DNA of 64,000 nt from Oscarella lobularis (lineage: Eukaryota; Porifera; Homoscleromorpha; Homosclerophorida; Oscarellidae): positions 1,856,325 through 1,920,324 of the forward strand of contig NC_089193.1 in the NCBI RefSeq assembly GCF_947507565.1, read 5' to 3'. A model generated the notes under the pieces. That model did not search any database and was not told where the DNA came from. It saw only the letters and a list, made by a program, of their open reading frames with translations. Every line of letters begins with the position of its first letter. Positions within the stretch are counted from its first letter, which is position 1. The position numbers and the translations under genes are program-made. Below are positions 50,701 through 62,500 of the stretch, one piece after another.

Positions 50701-52914
50701 TGTATAGGTAACGAAACTTAAACAGTCTACCTATACAGAAAGTTGTATAGGTCTACCTATACAGAAAGCTGTATAGGTCTACCTATACAGAAAGCTGTAT
50801 AGGTCTACCTATACAGAAAGCTGTATAGGTAACGAAACTTAAACAGTCAATAGGGTACAGAAGTACAGAAAGCTGTAGGGGTAACGAAACTTAAACCAAT
50901 GAGGGGATACGAGCTCTCATTCCCTTAGGCTTTTGATCACAGCGAAACGATCTCCGTCGCGCTGAAAGTTTTCCGAGGCTACGACGCAAACCGAAAAGAA
51001 ATCAACCCGGCTCTTTTCCCCGACGCAATTCGCTCGGTTCGCGACGAACTCTCGCAACTAAGCATCCTCAAGCACGATCACGTCGTTCGAATGCTCGGAA
51101 TCAGCATCAAACAACTCGCCGTCGTCTTGGAACTCGCCCCCTTGGGCTCCCTCAATCGCATACTCGATCGTTACGCCGAATCGGGTCGTCTCGTCGACGC
51201 CGAATCGAGTCGCGACAGCGCGCTGCAAGTGGCGCGCGGCTTGGCTTATCTGCACGCCAACGGCGTCATCTATCTCGACTTGAAATCGGCCAACGTTCTC
51301 GTATGGAAATTCCCATTTCCCGACGACGCGACAACGGACGGCGTCTACGTAAAACTCTCCGATCTCGGCATATGTCGTTTCGCGCAGCCGGGCGGACGCG
51401 TCCGCGCCCTCGGCGGCACGCCCGGCTTCATGGCACCGGAGATCATTCGCTATCAAGGCCGCGAACCTTACGACAACAAAGTCGACGTTTTCTCCTACGG
51501 AATGATGCTCTACGAACTCGTCACCGCGACCCTTCCCATGGAAACCGTCGCCCCGGACGAAATCGATCGCGCCTACGTCGACGGAAAACGCCCGCCGCTG
51601 CAAGTACGGCACATGGACGAACGAGTTTTTCTCCGCGAACTCATGTTCCGCTCGTGGGATCAAGATCCCCGTCGACGTCCGGCGGCGACGACGATCGTCG
51701 AAGCGCTCGGCGACGATCAATTTCTTCGTCTCGTCGGCGGCGTACGCGTCGTCGACGGCGCCGACATTCGTTGCGTTTGCGTGCGAAAGCCCGACTCCGG
51801 CTCGCCGTCGGAATCGTTACGAAGTTCCGTCGATTCGTATCTCGACAGCGAGAGACATACGCCGCGTAGCGACGTCGACGGGCCCGTGACGGAATTGTGG
51901 ATCTGCTGCGGCGATTCGAATCTCGGTAAGATGGTCGTCGTTAGCAAAGCGGGACGAAATTTATCCCAAGACGAAATCCCCGTCGCGTCGTCGTGTATCC
52001 TATCGATTGTCGCCGTTCACGGGCTCGTTTGGGTGGGGACGGAAGCCGGGGTCATACGCGTTATTGGCGGCGATTCGCGCGTCGAGTTGTGCGAGGAGAC
52101 GATGGGTAAGAATCCCGTGACGGCGATGGTTCATAGCGAACGTTTGAAACGAGTCGTCGTCGGCACGGGACGCGGTCGCGTCGTCGCCTACGCCGACGAA
52201 TTGTCGCCGGACGCTCGTCTTCATTTAATCGACTCGCGCCAAGTGGAGAATCGTATCGTTAGTTGCGTCGCGCTCGTCGACGACGACGTTTGGTGCGGTT
52301 TGAATTTCGCCGAAATTCGCATTTTCGATTGCGAGACGCTCGATCTTCGCGACGTCGTCGACGTCGTCGACGACGAGGAGAAACGAAAACGCGAATCGAC
52401 TCGCGTTAGCATCATCGTCTCGCACATGGCATCGACGTCCGTCGAGACGACGATCTTCGTCTTTTGCGTTCTCACCAATAGTGCCGTCGTGCGAAAAATC
52501 GACGCGGCGACTCGTAAGATAGTCGGTAGTATTGACATCGGCGTGGCGCTCGCCGAACGACGCGCCGACGGGAATTTGGTTCGCGTGACGGCTCTGCACT
52601 GTTTCAACGGTCGACTTTATATTGGAACCGTTTCCGGGTTTATCGTCGTCGCTGATCCCAGTTCGCTCGACGTGTCGACCGTTTTTAGTGGATTCTGCAA
52701 CGACGTGACGTTTTTTGTGCCGATCTCGTCGACGGCTTGGTGCCTCTTTCCGCCCGGAAGCGAGCCCAGTCGATTGTCGACTGTGCGACAGTCGAACACG
52801 GACTTCTATTTAGCTAGCTTTGGTGATGGGCTTCGCGGCTATTGCACGGACGACGACAACGACGAAACAGATTATTCGTCGACAGGTTTCATGCTTTTAT
52901 GGCGAGTAGATTAG
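44793..52914 (+). CDS. ROCO kinase: ankyrin-LRR-Roc-COR-kinase-WD40 (LRRK1-like)
   Basis: About 14 exons. Ankyrin repeats from the start ATG to about 46370 (HLVHYAAIKSRAECLKVLLQHG, TPLHFAARSG, TPLHAACQNG); leucine-rich repeats 46440-47740; Roc GTPase from 47801 (P-loop GSHNKGKTT, DFGGQEEYHATH, VGTFLDYVPE); COR 48540-50225; kinase 50274-51720; WD40-like C-terminus to 52914. The ankyrin-first order matches LRRK1 rather than LRRK2. Kinase: glycine loop GEGGFASV, VALK and the alphaC Glu are present. The catalytic loop reads YLDLKSANV, keeping Asp and Asn but with Leu for the Arg of HRD/YRD, and the DFG site reads DLG (DYG in human LRRKs). An intron of about 535 nt, far longer than usual here, splits the kinase after its glycine-loop exon. 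Function by family: GTP-regulated kinase acting on membrane traffic. Confidence 0.82.
50403..50900. repeat. Intronic palindromic minisatellite in the ROCO kinase gene
   Basis: The intron between 50397 and 50930 is almost wholly made of repeats. The first part has three copies of ctgtaggggtaacgaaactt with a short tail. The rest alternates the near-perfect hairpin acctatacag-aaag-ctgtataggt with the spacer aacgaaacttaaacagtct. At least nine hairpin units are visible. It lacks the unique spacers of a CRISPR array and sits in a eukaryotic intron. Confidence 0.85.
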
Positions 52915-53101
52915 TATTAGTGTACATACATTCATTTTTGTAAGTAAATCGCTGCATATGATTTCTCTTTTGTGACGTACCTTTTTTAGATCTAACACCC
53001 GGATTTTTTTGACAAGCGAACAGTTTATATATAATTCAATGGGTTGATGATTAATCGACGTCCGGGTCGCCGTTCATTCCCGTACTGTCTGTCGAAAAAC
53101 G

Positions 53102-55173
53102 ATGAGTGGCGGCGTTTACGGCGGCGGTAGGGTCGATAAATTGGATCCATTGCAAAGCTCCTAACCTTTTCTTACTCCAAAAGACGAAGTCGGAGCGTTG
53201 GTGTTCGATTTCGGCTCCTTTTCCACGCGAGCGGGCTACGCAGGCGAAGACACGCCAAAGGCGAGCTCAAACATAGTCCCTCGACGAGAAAAAACGTAGA
53301 ATCTGCGCTATTTAAGGTCGATTTCCCGTCGTCGATCGGAATACTCCAAGCCCAGAGTCAGCCCATGGAAACGGAAGATTCCCTTGGTAACAAATTTCCA
53401 GTTTTAATTGGAAATAATTTTAATTTTTTTGCAATAAGCGTCTACGGAATCCGGCGCCAAAAAATATTCGGTGGAAGCGGCGACGTCCGTTCCCCGTGGT
53501 GGAATCGAATTAAATAATTTCATTAAAGACGGGATGAGTGCGTAGAATTCGAATACGAATCACCTAATTAGATAAACGCGTAAAATTCAGTCGAAGACTG
53601 GGACATCTTTGGGGAAGTGGTGAGTCACGTGTACAAGCGTTATTTTCGCTGCGACGCAAAGGAACATCCGGTTATGATGTCAGAGGCATCGGTATGTTTC
53701 CTCCCTTTCCTTCTCTTAGGCGAGACTTTGTTCTCTTTAGTGGAATACGAGGCCAAAGCGCGAGAAACTCACTGAGCTCATGTTTGAGCAATATAACGTA
53801 CCCGCGTTCTTTCTATGCAAACAAGCCGTTTTAACAGCGTATTGATTCTATGTGCAAGTGAATCAAAGTCACGTGGTGTAAATTATAGATTTGCTAATGG
53901 ACGCTCGTCCGGTCTGATTATCGATTCTGGGGCGACTCAAACCGCCGCAGTTCCCGTACACGATGGATACGTCTTGCAACAAGGTAATAAAATATTCAAT
54001 ATTAATTTTTAATTAATTATAATATGACATTAGCTATTGTTCGGACTCCTCTCGCTGGAGACTTTGTCACAGCTCAGTGCAGGTGACGTCATCGGAATTA
54101 TAGAGAATGTTCTTATATTGATACTAGGACGATGTTTGAGGAGAAACAAGTGGAGATTGTTCCGTCGTATTTAGTTGCTTCTAGGGTGTGCCTATCCCCC
54201 ATAGCGCAGATCACGTGATAGAACTTTATATAGGAAATTGTCAAGGAGAACGAACGGGCAAAGTATAAGCGTAAAGAGGTAGAAGTAACGCGATCATTTC
54301 ACGCATTCAAAGTCAAAGTAATAGAGCACATATATACCGTATATAGTTCTGTACTATATTAATTAACTCGTAGGAGGCTGTCCATGATTTTAAATGTTCC
54401 ATATGTCAAGTAGCCGATGGTCCATTTGACGAAACGTAAATACTCATTATTATCATTATTATTCTAGTTTCACTGATTCGTAGGAGTATGGTAAACGTAC
54501 TTGGCACTTCCTATCACTTTCCAAACGGCTACAATTCGTCGTTCGGCGTCGAACGATTCAAGCCCACTGAGGCGTTGTTCAACGCGACGAACGTCAATCT
54601 CAAAGCGAGAAAGACACGCGTAAAAGATAGGGAGAACGCGCTAATGTTAATATCTAGGGTGTCCATGGCACTGGGCTCCTTGGAATTCCCCAAGTAGCAT
54701 CAACAAGCGCTGGAATGTGCGATATTGATATAAGACCAGTAAGAAATATATCAATTTTTTAATTATTTATTACGGTTATTTTGAATTGTAAGGGTATTTA
54801 CGGTGGGGTCATTCTCACGGGAGGGAATACGCTATTGAACGGGTTTACTGATCGTCTTACGAGGGAACTTACAATGAGAACGCCTCCAGTAAAAAGGGAG
54901 GGGGGACTGCGTAGACTTGAAATTTATTCCCATGTCTTACTCAGACCATAAAAGCCATGAAAGTCGTTTCAAATAATACGTCTGTTGAACGGCGATTTAG
55001 TTCGTGGATTGGAGGCTCCGTTTTAGCGTCATTGGTAAAAATAAGGGGCGTGGCTGGAAGAGGAACTTTTATCTTTTGGTACCATTTTTTAGGGAACGTT
55101 TCAGCAGATGTGGATTTCGCAGCGAGAATATGAAGAACATGGGAAAACGTGCGTCGAACGAAAGTGCCCATAA
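53102..55173 (+). CDS. ACTL6: Actin-related protein BAF53 / actin-like 6
   Basis: Starts MSGGVYGG, then [26 protein letters not shown], followed by blocks matching BAF53 end to end: [11 protein letters not shown]-type, [100 protein letters not shown] and the C-terminus [16 protein letters not shown]. About 14 short exons; exact borders in 54050-54450 are approximate. The protein is a subunit of SWI/SNF (BAF), INO80 and NuA4/TIP60 chromatin complexes in the nucleus. Exon 2 appears to end at a GC donor (CCAAAG/gcgagc, near 53259) if the CPKVDFP junction of the family is kept. The frame at 53815-54012 reads through an intron. Confidence 0.88.
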
Positions 55174-55249
55174 ATCAATCAACTCCTTTTAGTGACGTAA
55201 TGCGCGTGCCGTAAGTTCTAAAACATGTCCGGGTGATGTCCCGGACTCA

Positions 55250-55903
55250 ATGAACGTTCAGCTTGCAAGGGCGGCCGTTGCAGGCGGTTTCTGCGGCCTA
55301 GCCTACTCGCTACTCAAATCCAATCCTCTTCTGATACGAGAATTGACGCCTTACGTCGTCGCAACGGGTGTTACAGGCGCTTTCGTCGGCGCATCGTATG
55401 CAGCTGCTAGAAGCCGTCCCATCGTTCTCTACACGCTTTCGGTGGGCGCGAATTTTGCTCTTGTGAGCGGTATGTTTCTAAGTTTGCGTCACGTCGTCGC
55501 TCGGCCGAATTTTCGATACCGAATTCGAGATTGGAACCACGCCCACCAAGCTAGCGTCATTTCGGGCGTTTGTACGGGGTTTCTAGTGACGGCGCTTTCC
55601 TTCCGAAGCGCTCGAAGCCAAATAGTAACGGCCGTCGGCGGGGGATTTTTAGGCTTTGCCGGACAGCTAGGTTACGATTGGCTAGAGCGGTGGCGAAAAC
55701 GAAAAGCATTTGAGCTCTATTATAACGATGACTCTGAAGACCACGTGGTTTCACACGTGGCCTCGTGGGATGAGTGGATCGTAGCTTGGGCGCACGGGAA
55801 AACGCGCGGTGGACTATTAGGAGAACGAGTGGCGGAATTGGAAGTCGAAATAGCCGAAGAACATAAAAAAATTAAAATTTTAGAAAACGAAGACAGGTTT
55901 TAA
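55250..55903 (+). CDS. Glycine-rich multi-pass membrane protein, unassigned
   Basis: A single-exon frame of 217 residues that starts 77 bp after the ACTL6 stop. I do not recognise it with certainty. It has three or four moderately hydrophobic, glycine/alanine-rich segments (AAVAGGFCGLAYSLL, VVATGVTGAFVGASYAAA, SVGANFALVSGMFLSL, AVGGGFLGFAGQLGYDWL) with GxxxG spacing, reminiscent of Tim17/22/23-type mitochondrial inner-membrane proteins. A WDEWIVAWAHG motif and a charged, probably coiled-coil C-terminus (ELEVEIAEEHKKIKILENE) follow. No signal peptide. A mitochondrial assembly or import role is a guess only. The gene itself is well supported by an uninterrupted frame with membrane-like composition. 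Confidence 0.6.
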   Translation: MNVQLARAAVAGGFCGLAYSLLKSNPLLIRELTPYVVATGVTGAFVGASYAAARSRPIVLYTLSVGANFALVSGMFLSLRHVVARPNFRYRIRDWNHAHQASVISGVCTGFLVTALSFRSARSQIVTAVGGGFLGFAGQLGYDWLERWRKRKAFELYYNDDSEDHVVSHVASWDEWIVAWAHGKTRGGLLGERVAELEVEIAEEHKKIKILENEDRF

Positions 55904-56568
55904 TTGTTCAAATGAAAGGTTAGCGCGCGTTGTGCGAAAAAAAACGCATGGGCGTCGGCCACGCGCATGCGTTTGACCAAAGCCGCCTGCGAGATGACGG
56001 CACGTCGTTCTTAGTCAACGCTCTCGTACGCAGTGACTGAACGCTGAATTCGGCATTATTTCCGGTACGTATCATTGAAAACGAACGCGAATCTCGTTGA
56101 GTCGCCCCCCGAGGCGCGACCAGAGCGAAAAATAGAAAGATTCGCGCCGTTTATCTCGCGTTGAGATGGGGCCGCTGGTGGGGCGCGATCAAACGTGCAT
56201 TTCGCAGCTTGCATCGAAAAAACGACGTCGCGATTTTGTTTTGAGAGAGCGAAACGCCCCCACGCTTCTCTCTCACGTCGAAAACAATGAGAAGAGCCCA
56301 CATGCATTGACACTGACCCAGAAACGAAATCGTCGAACGCGAACGCAGTTTCATAGAGAAATACGACGTTTTCTACGGAGGAGACCATAGAACCGCCCCT
56401 TCTTTCTAAATTAGAAACCTTCTCACTACGTAAAGACGTCTTAGTAAACACGAGGGGGCGGGGTTCTCGAAGAGGCGGCACGCGTAGCGTTTTCATTATT
56501 GTTAGACGTTGACGTCGCCGCGCACCGTTCCCAAGCAACGTTTCGGATAAGCTAAACGAACGCTGATC
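55904..56568. other. Intergenic / promoter region before the EPS8 gene
   Basis: This 665-bp stretch contains repeated cgcatgcg-type CpG-rich motifs (near 55945-55975). A 160-codon minus-strand frame (56056-56538) has no domain or plausible composition. I see nothing else; probably the EPS8 promoter. Confidence 0.4.
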
Positions 56569-59500
56569 ATGTTATCGGGCGGCGCCGGTGAGCGAGAACG
56601 AAAAGGGGGCCCCACCCAAATTTAGAGTCGTTTTTAGAATCGGCGGCTCTAGTGGGATCGATAGCCGGCGTAATTGTCATCATAGCTTTGATTCTTATTG
56701 TGTTTCTGTGCGCTGGTCACGATCGGTAAGCGCGCGAAAGTGAAAAAGTTCCCGGCGGTTAAATTCGTTGTTTTTTCGCAGTAAGAAGGGCCGTCGACGC
56801 GTTTCGCAGTCGAGCCTACCCGAGGATTATTACGGATTGGAACAATACGGGGAATACAGGCCATCCGATCGAATTTCAGGTACTACAAAAATACGCTTAA
56901 TTAATTTATATTAGAATCTTATTTTATTTTTTAGACAAGAGTTCTTCAGCGCAAACCGTGAGATTCGAAGTTTGAAAAAGTTGGTTTTTAATTTTCGTGG
57001 TCTCCTTGTAGGATCGTAGCAAGTCGAAGCGCAACTGGTTCGAAGAAGATGACAATAACAATGAATCGGGATCAGTTGACGGCCTAATTCAAAGTGAATT
57101 GAGTTTTGGAAGGAGTTCAGCGGGCGAACGTCAAGGCCACGTAGCAAAAATTGCTGCAGAAACATCAAGAATTGTAAAAAGAATTACCTAGAATTGATTT
57201 TTTGATATTTTTTTTGTCTCAGATGGCCCAGACAGGGGCGACACCAAGCATGGCGCGTCAGCTCTCCAGCGACCGATTGGCTGACGGTAAAAATCAAATA
57301 ATAACGAATATATTAAATTTGAAAAAAATTAAAACCTTAGTTGATGATTCTCCGGGTTCTCGGATACCTAATTTAGACGATATTAGCGAAATTCGGTATC
57401 CCGTTGAGGTGCAGTGTTATTCTCCCAAAGGATTTAGTTCTTGGTCATAGGAAGGGTTTTTTATTCTATTAGCACTTGGTATCTATACCGTTTGAATCCA
57501 AGCAGGATTTATCAGCAGCCGAATTATTTCAAAAAGTCCGAGTAAGAATTTTTAGTTGTTTCTATGGATACGCAGTATATCGATGTCAAAAAAAAGGATT
57601 TGGGGAATCGTGGAAAATTGTGGACCCAAGAGATGATGCTCAACATCACAGGAAGAGACATTCTTCTAAGAGACGCAGAAACAAACGTAAGAAATAACAA
57701 AAAAATTAAATAAATAACTAAAACAAATAAATAAATAAAATTACTATTTAAATATTTTAGGATCACGTGGGCGTCTACAGTCTCGGCAGCGTCACGTGGT
57801 GCGAGTGCATCGAAGGCCAAGAACACTTCGACAGCGTTCTCATATTCGTCACGCAAAACGTCGCGGATAAATTCGCGCAAGCGCAGATCTTCCAATGCGA
57901 AGACAATCCCTCCGTCGCTATACGCGATGACGTCATAACAGCCGTCAAGCGCTTCATCCTCGCTCAGACATTAACAGAAGAAGAGAAAAAGAAGCAGAAA
58001 AAACACGTGAGAAGGAGGAGGAGGGAAAAAATACATAAATATATAATTAATTACGTCGATATCTATATGTAGAAAAGGGAAGGTCGAGGCGGTATCTTCA
58101 AAAAGACGAACAAATCGCCGTCTCCGCCGCCGCCTTCAGCGCTCTATTCCCACGTCGATAAAAAGTCGAGTCCACCTCGAGGCGAAGCGGACTCGTTAGC
58201 CAATCGGCTCGGATTTACGCGCGACGAAGTGGACGGTCCGCCCAATCCGCCGCCGCCGCGTTCCGCTTCGCCGCCGGTTGTAGTGAAACCGGGGAAAACG
58301 CGAGCGATTGTGGAGGCGTTGGAGCGTCGGAATCGCGTTCAGCAACAGCCGGCGGCCGGGAGACGGCGCCAGGCGGAACAGAGAGACGATGACGTTAGCG
58401 TTATTAGTTCTGAGCCCGCTGTGAAGGTGAATGAAGCGGCTAGGGAGGTCAGAGTGGCGAAGATACAGCGCGATTTGGTGGGGAGAGAATTCAGGGGTTA
58501 TAATAATAATAATAATAATAAGGAGTTTATTCTTTTAGGATACTTTGAATCATTGTCTGGATGATATAGAGGAGTTTGTCGGGTTTATTCGCGCCGCTTC
58601 TGATTCCTATAAAGAATTGGAGGAACGGCGTGGGAACAAGAAAACGAAGAAGTTTAGTTCAGGCGAAGGCAAGTCAAATTTCAATAAAATTTATACAATT
58701 CAATAATCGATGTATATTTAGAAGCATTTTTAATTGAAAAAGCGAAGGGTCCAAGCGAAGAAGAATTCGTTTCCGCTTACCAGAAGCTAAAATTCGCAAT
58801 TAATTTAATTGTAACGCGAATTCATTTTTGAAAAATCGCGTGTATAGCGTTCCTTTAGGCAAAAATAGGCGACAACATGACGGACCCTTCACCTAGTGGC
58901 CTTCTCGAAGGCCTCTTCAATTTATTGAGCGAAATGATAAGCAGCAACGGCGGGTATATAAAATATATATAATCTTTGTATTGATAGTATGTTTTCTGTG
59001 CTTTTTAGCAATCATGTTGCCGCGGAAGTAGCAGCTCCTCTACTCACAAGAAAAGCGATAGATACGCTTTACGGAAAACTCACTTTTGACCAAGCAGAAC
59101 TATGGCATTCACTAGGAAACGCATGGAACATCAGCCGGTACGAATCTCCTTATAGAAACACGGGCCCCTCTCTAGTCTAAGCCTCCCTTAGAGAACAATG
59201 GCCCTCCAATCGTCCCGTGCCCTATTATTCGCCCGTTTTCTCCGACGGCTCCACGCCGAACGATCTCGGCGATCGCGTCATCGTCGGACAGGGTAGAGGA
59301 ACGGCGTACGTCGACGAAAGCGACGCGTCCGGCGGCGATCTCGTCGACGACGCTTCGAGCGGAAGTGGACGGCACGCCGTCTACGTTCCGCACGCCGTTT
59401 TATCGATGATGGCGAAGCAGGCGAAGGAGAGAAATCGACGTGGAAACGCTTCGTCGTCGTCGCCGACGACGACGGCGGTGACGGCACCGTCGATTTCTTC

Positions 59501-62500
59501 GTCGTCGGCGTCGACGTCGCCGTTGCAGGTGAAGGATCCGGAGTTGGAGCGGATACGGAAAGAATTGGAGGAGACGAAACGGGAGCGAGAACTCGCCGAG
59601 GCGAAGTTGGCCTTGGAGAAGGAGCGACGGAATTTGGAGAAGACGGACGCGGCGTTGCAGCAAGCGACCGATGAACGAGAAGCGGAAATTGAGTTTGCGA
59701 AAACCGAGGTAAGAAAATTAATCTATAATTATTCGTTTATTTATTTTTTACGTGTAGCATTTGGAATCGCTTGGGATTCCGCCCATGTCGCTGGAGTCGG
59801 AATCTATCCTTGATTTAGTAGAAGGAACCCAGCAACCCATTCTTGTTCAACAGCCGGACGGAAAGCTCGTCCAAGTCCTGAATCTCGATAGCAGTGATTC
59901 GCTCTTTTTGCCTCAACAAGACCACAACATTTTATACGACACGGACACTCTATTGTACGTTGAAACGAACGCAAAACGACAAAGTTTAAAATACGTTTTA
60001 TTTCTAGTATGCCAGATCAGAAGCTTCCGTCACCGTCGTCGAAAATTGTCAGCGTCAAATTCGACTATTTGCAGCAAAACGAAAGCGAGCTAACGATCCA
60101 TCAAGGCGAGAAAGTTCAGGTAAGAAAATAAAAAATATATTATTTTTAAAATAATTTATTCTTGGTTCAGGTTTTGGATAGCAGTGGAAATTGGTGGCGA
60201 GTGAAAAACATTGCCGGCGAAAAGGGATTCGTTCCGTCCGTTTATTTAGAAGAACTTCGTTCAGGCAATCTTCCGCCTCCCCTACCCAATGTCCCACCAC
60301 CAAGTAAGAGAGGAAAACGCGTTAGATATTCCCCCGTTTATCTCTCTCTCCCTAGGCGCTCCTCCAGCGATTTTAAATCCCGACGATCTTCTCATGCAAC
60401 TCGAGTCTTCGACGGCTGTTTTTCTTGACGACGGTCGCCTCGTTCCGGCACCTCCTATGGTCCCTCCGCCGCCGCCTCCGTCCATGCCGTCTAATCCGAA
60501 AACGAATCCTATTATCTATATCCAAACGCCGTCGGGGGAACTCGTACCAAAGAAGCTTTTCCTCAAGAAACAAGCCGAAGCGAAATTGAAAAAATCGCGA
60601 TCACGAGACAGCGTAAGAACAAATGAATAAATGAATCAATAATAATCAACGACGTAGGTTTCTTCCACTGACGGCAAAAAACTCATACGACGTCCCACGT
60701 TGATCGAACCGGCACTGTCTCCCGTCGCCGAATCGCCGCCAGGATCGCCGACACCAGAACCGGCGTCAGGAGCGCCACCTCCGCCTCCGCCGCCACCTCT
60801 ACCCGGTCAATCCGTCCCGCCACCTCCGCCGCCGCCGCCTCCACTTCCGGGTGGAGCTCCGCCCCCGCCGCCGCCGCCTCCACCGCCAGGCGGAGCTGCT
60901 CCACCGCCGCCGCCACCTCCGCCGCCGCCGCCGCCGCCCATGGGGCCCCCACCTCCGGAATCAGCTCTCCGTAACAATCTCCTCGCCTCTATCGAAGGAG
61001 CGACGGGTCGACTAAAGAAATCGTCGACGACGTCGAATCTTCCGCCGCCCGTTTCCGACGATCCCTTCTCATCCGTTCTCGAAGCGCTCAAACGCGGTCC
61101 GAAATTGCGTAAGGTGAGCGTCGACGATTTGCCGCGAAACGTCGCCGGCGCTCGCAAAACGGGCGACGCCTTCCAAGACGAGTTAAATGAACGCGTGCGA
61201 TTGCGACGAGCGACCGGCGACGAGCGTCCGGGAGTTTTCGAGCGGACGAAAGCGTCCGTTTCGCTTCTTCGCGATTCGTCGCGCGAGGAGGTGAAGGCGT
61301 GGTTGCAGGCGAAGAATTTCAGCGCCGCGTGCGTCGATAAACTGATCGGTTTCACGGGCGCCGATATGTACGAAGTGTCGCGCGACGATTTGAAGACGAT
61401 ATGCGGTTTTGGCGAAGGTGTGCGCGTCTTTGCCGAGCTCGAAAAGGAGAAGGAGAAACACGAACCGAAAGCGGCGTTTGTCGGCGTTCAATTGAAGAAG
61501 ACTTCCAAGTCAGAAGCGGTGTCGGTTTCGGCGCCGCCGCCGCCGCCGCCGCCGGCTCCGGAACCGATTGGAGCTGCGAAATTGAAGCCTGTCGCTCGGG
61601 CGACTGCTTTGCCTGTGGTCAAGGAAGAGGATTCGGAGCCTGAGGAGGATAAGGCGAAGCCGGTTTGGATGAGGAATTTACTGAAGAAGAAGAGGAAGAA
61701 GGAGAGGGAGGAGAAAGAAGCGGCTGAGGCTGCGGCTGCGGCTGAGGCTGAAGCGGCGCGATTGGAAGAGGAACGAAAAGCGGCGGAGGAAGCGGCGGCG
61801 AAGAGAGAAGCGGAGGAGAAAGAAAAAGCGGAGAAGGAGAAAGAGGGGAAAAGTGGAAAGGGTAAGAAGGGGGCAGCGCGAAAAGCGAAGGGGAAAAAGG
61901 GCGCAGCGAAAGGCAGACGAAAAGGAAAGAAAGTCTATTCAAGCGAAGAAGAAGAAGAGGAGAAGGAAAAAGAAGAAATCGACGGAGACGAAGAGAAAGA
62001 AAAGAAAAAGAAAAGTGGATCAGACGACGATGCTGAATCGGACTCGGAATCGAGTCGTCGCCGTCGAAAAAAGGATCGCGGACGCCGAAAGAAGCCGATA
62101 ACCGATACCGACACGTCGTCGGATTTCGCTCGCGACGCGAGCGCTTCGGAAGTCGACGCGAGTAGCGACGAATGGGCCGTCGAACCGAAACGATCGGCGA
62201 AGCGAAGCGCCGCGGCGAAACGCATGGAGGAAAGACGAAAATTGAGCCAACAGCCGCTACGGAAGCTATCGTACGATTATCAGCCTCCGTTGTACGGCCC
62301 AGCGGCACCTACGGCACCTTTATACGGCGGAAATGCGTACGGTCCTCCTCCACCACAACCGTACGGAGCGCCTTTGCCTTACGGAGGTCTTCAACATCCG
62401 TCGTACGGGGCTCCTCCTTATCCTGGTGCCGCTGCTTCGTTTGCGCCGCCTTATCCCGTCGCTGCACCCGAGTTACCGTATCCTACTTCGACGCCGTGGC

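Noticed and set aside
50403-50900. CRISPR-like regular repeat array
   Set aside because: Spacers are identical, not unique; units are palindromic minisatellite DNA inside a eukaryotic kinase intron.
56056-56538. 160-codon minus-strand frame before EPS8
   Set aside because: No domain, odd composition, no splice or family support; it covers a CpG-rich promoter region.
61619-62308. 229-codon minus-strand frame
   Set aside because: Reverse reading of the Lys/Glu-rich and Ser-rich part of EPS8; Ser/Pro/Phe low complexity only.
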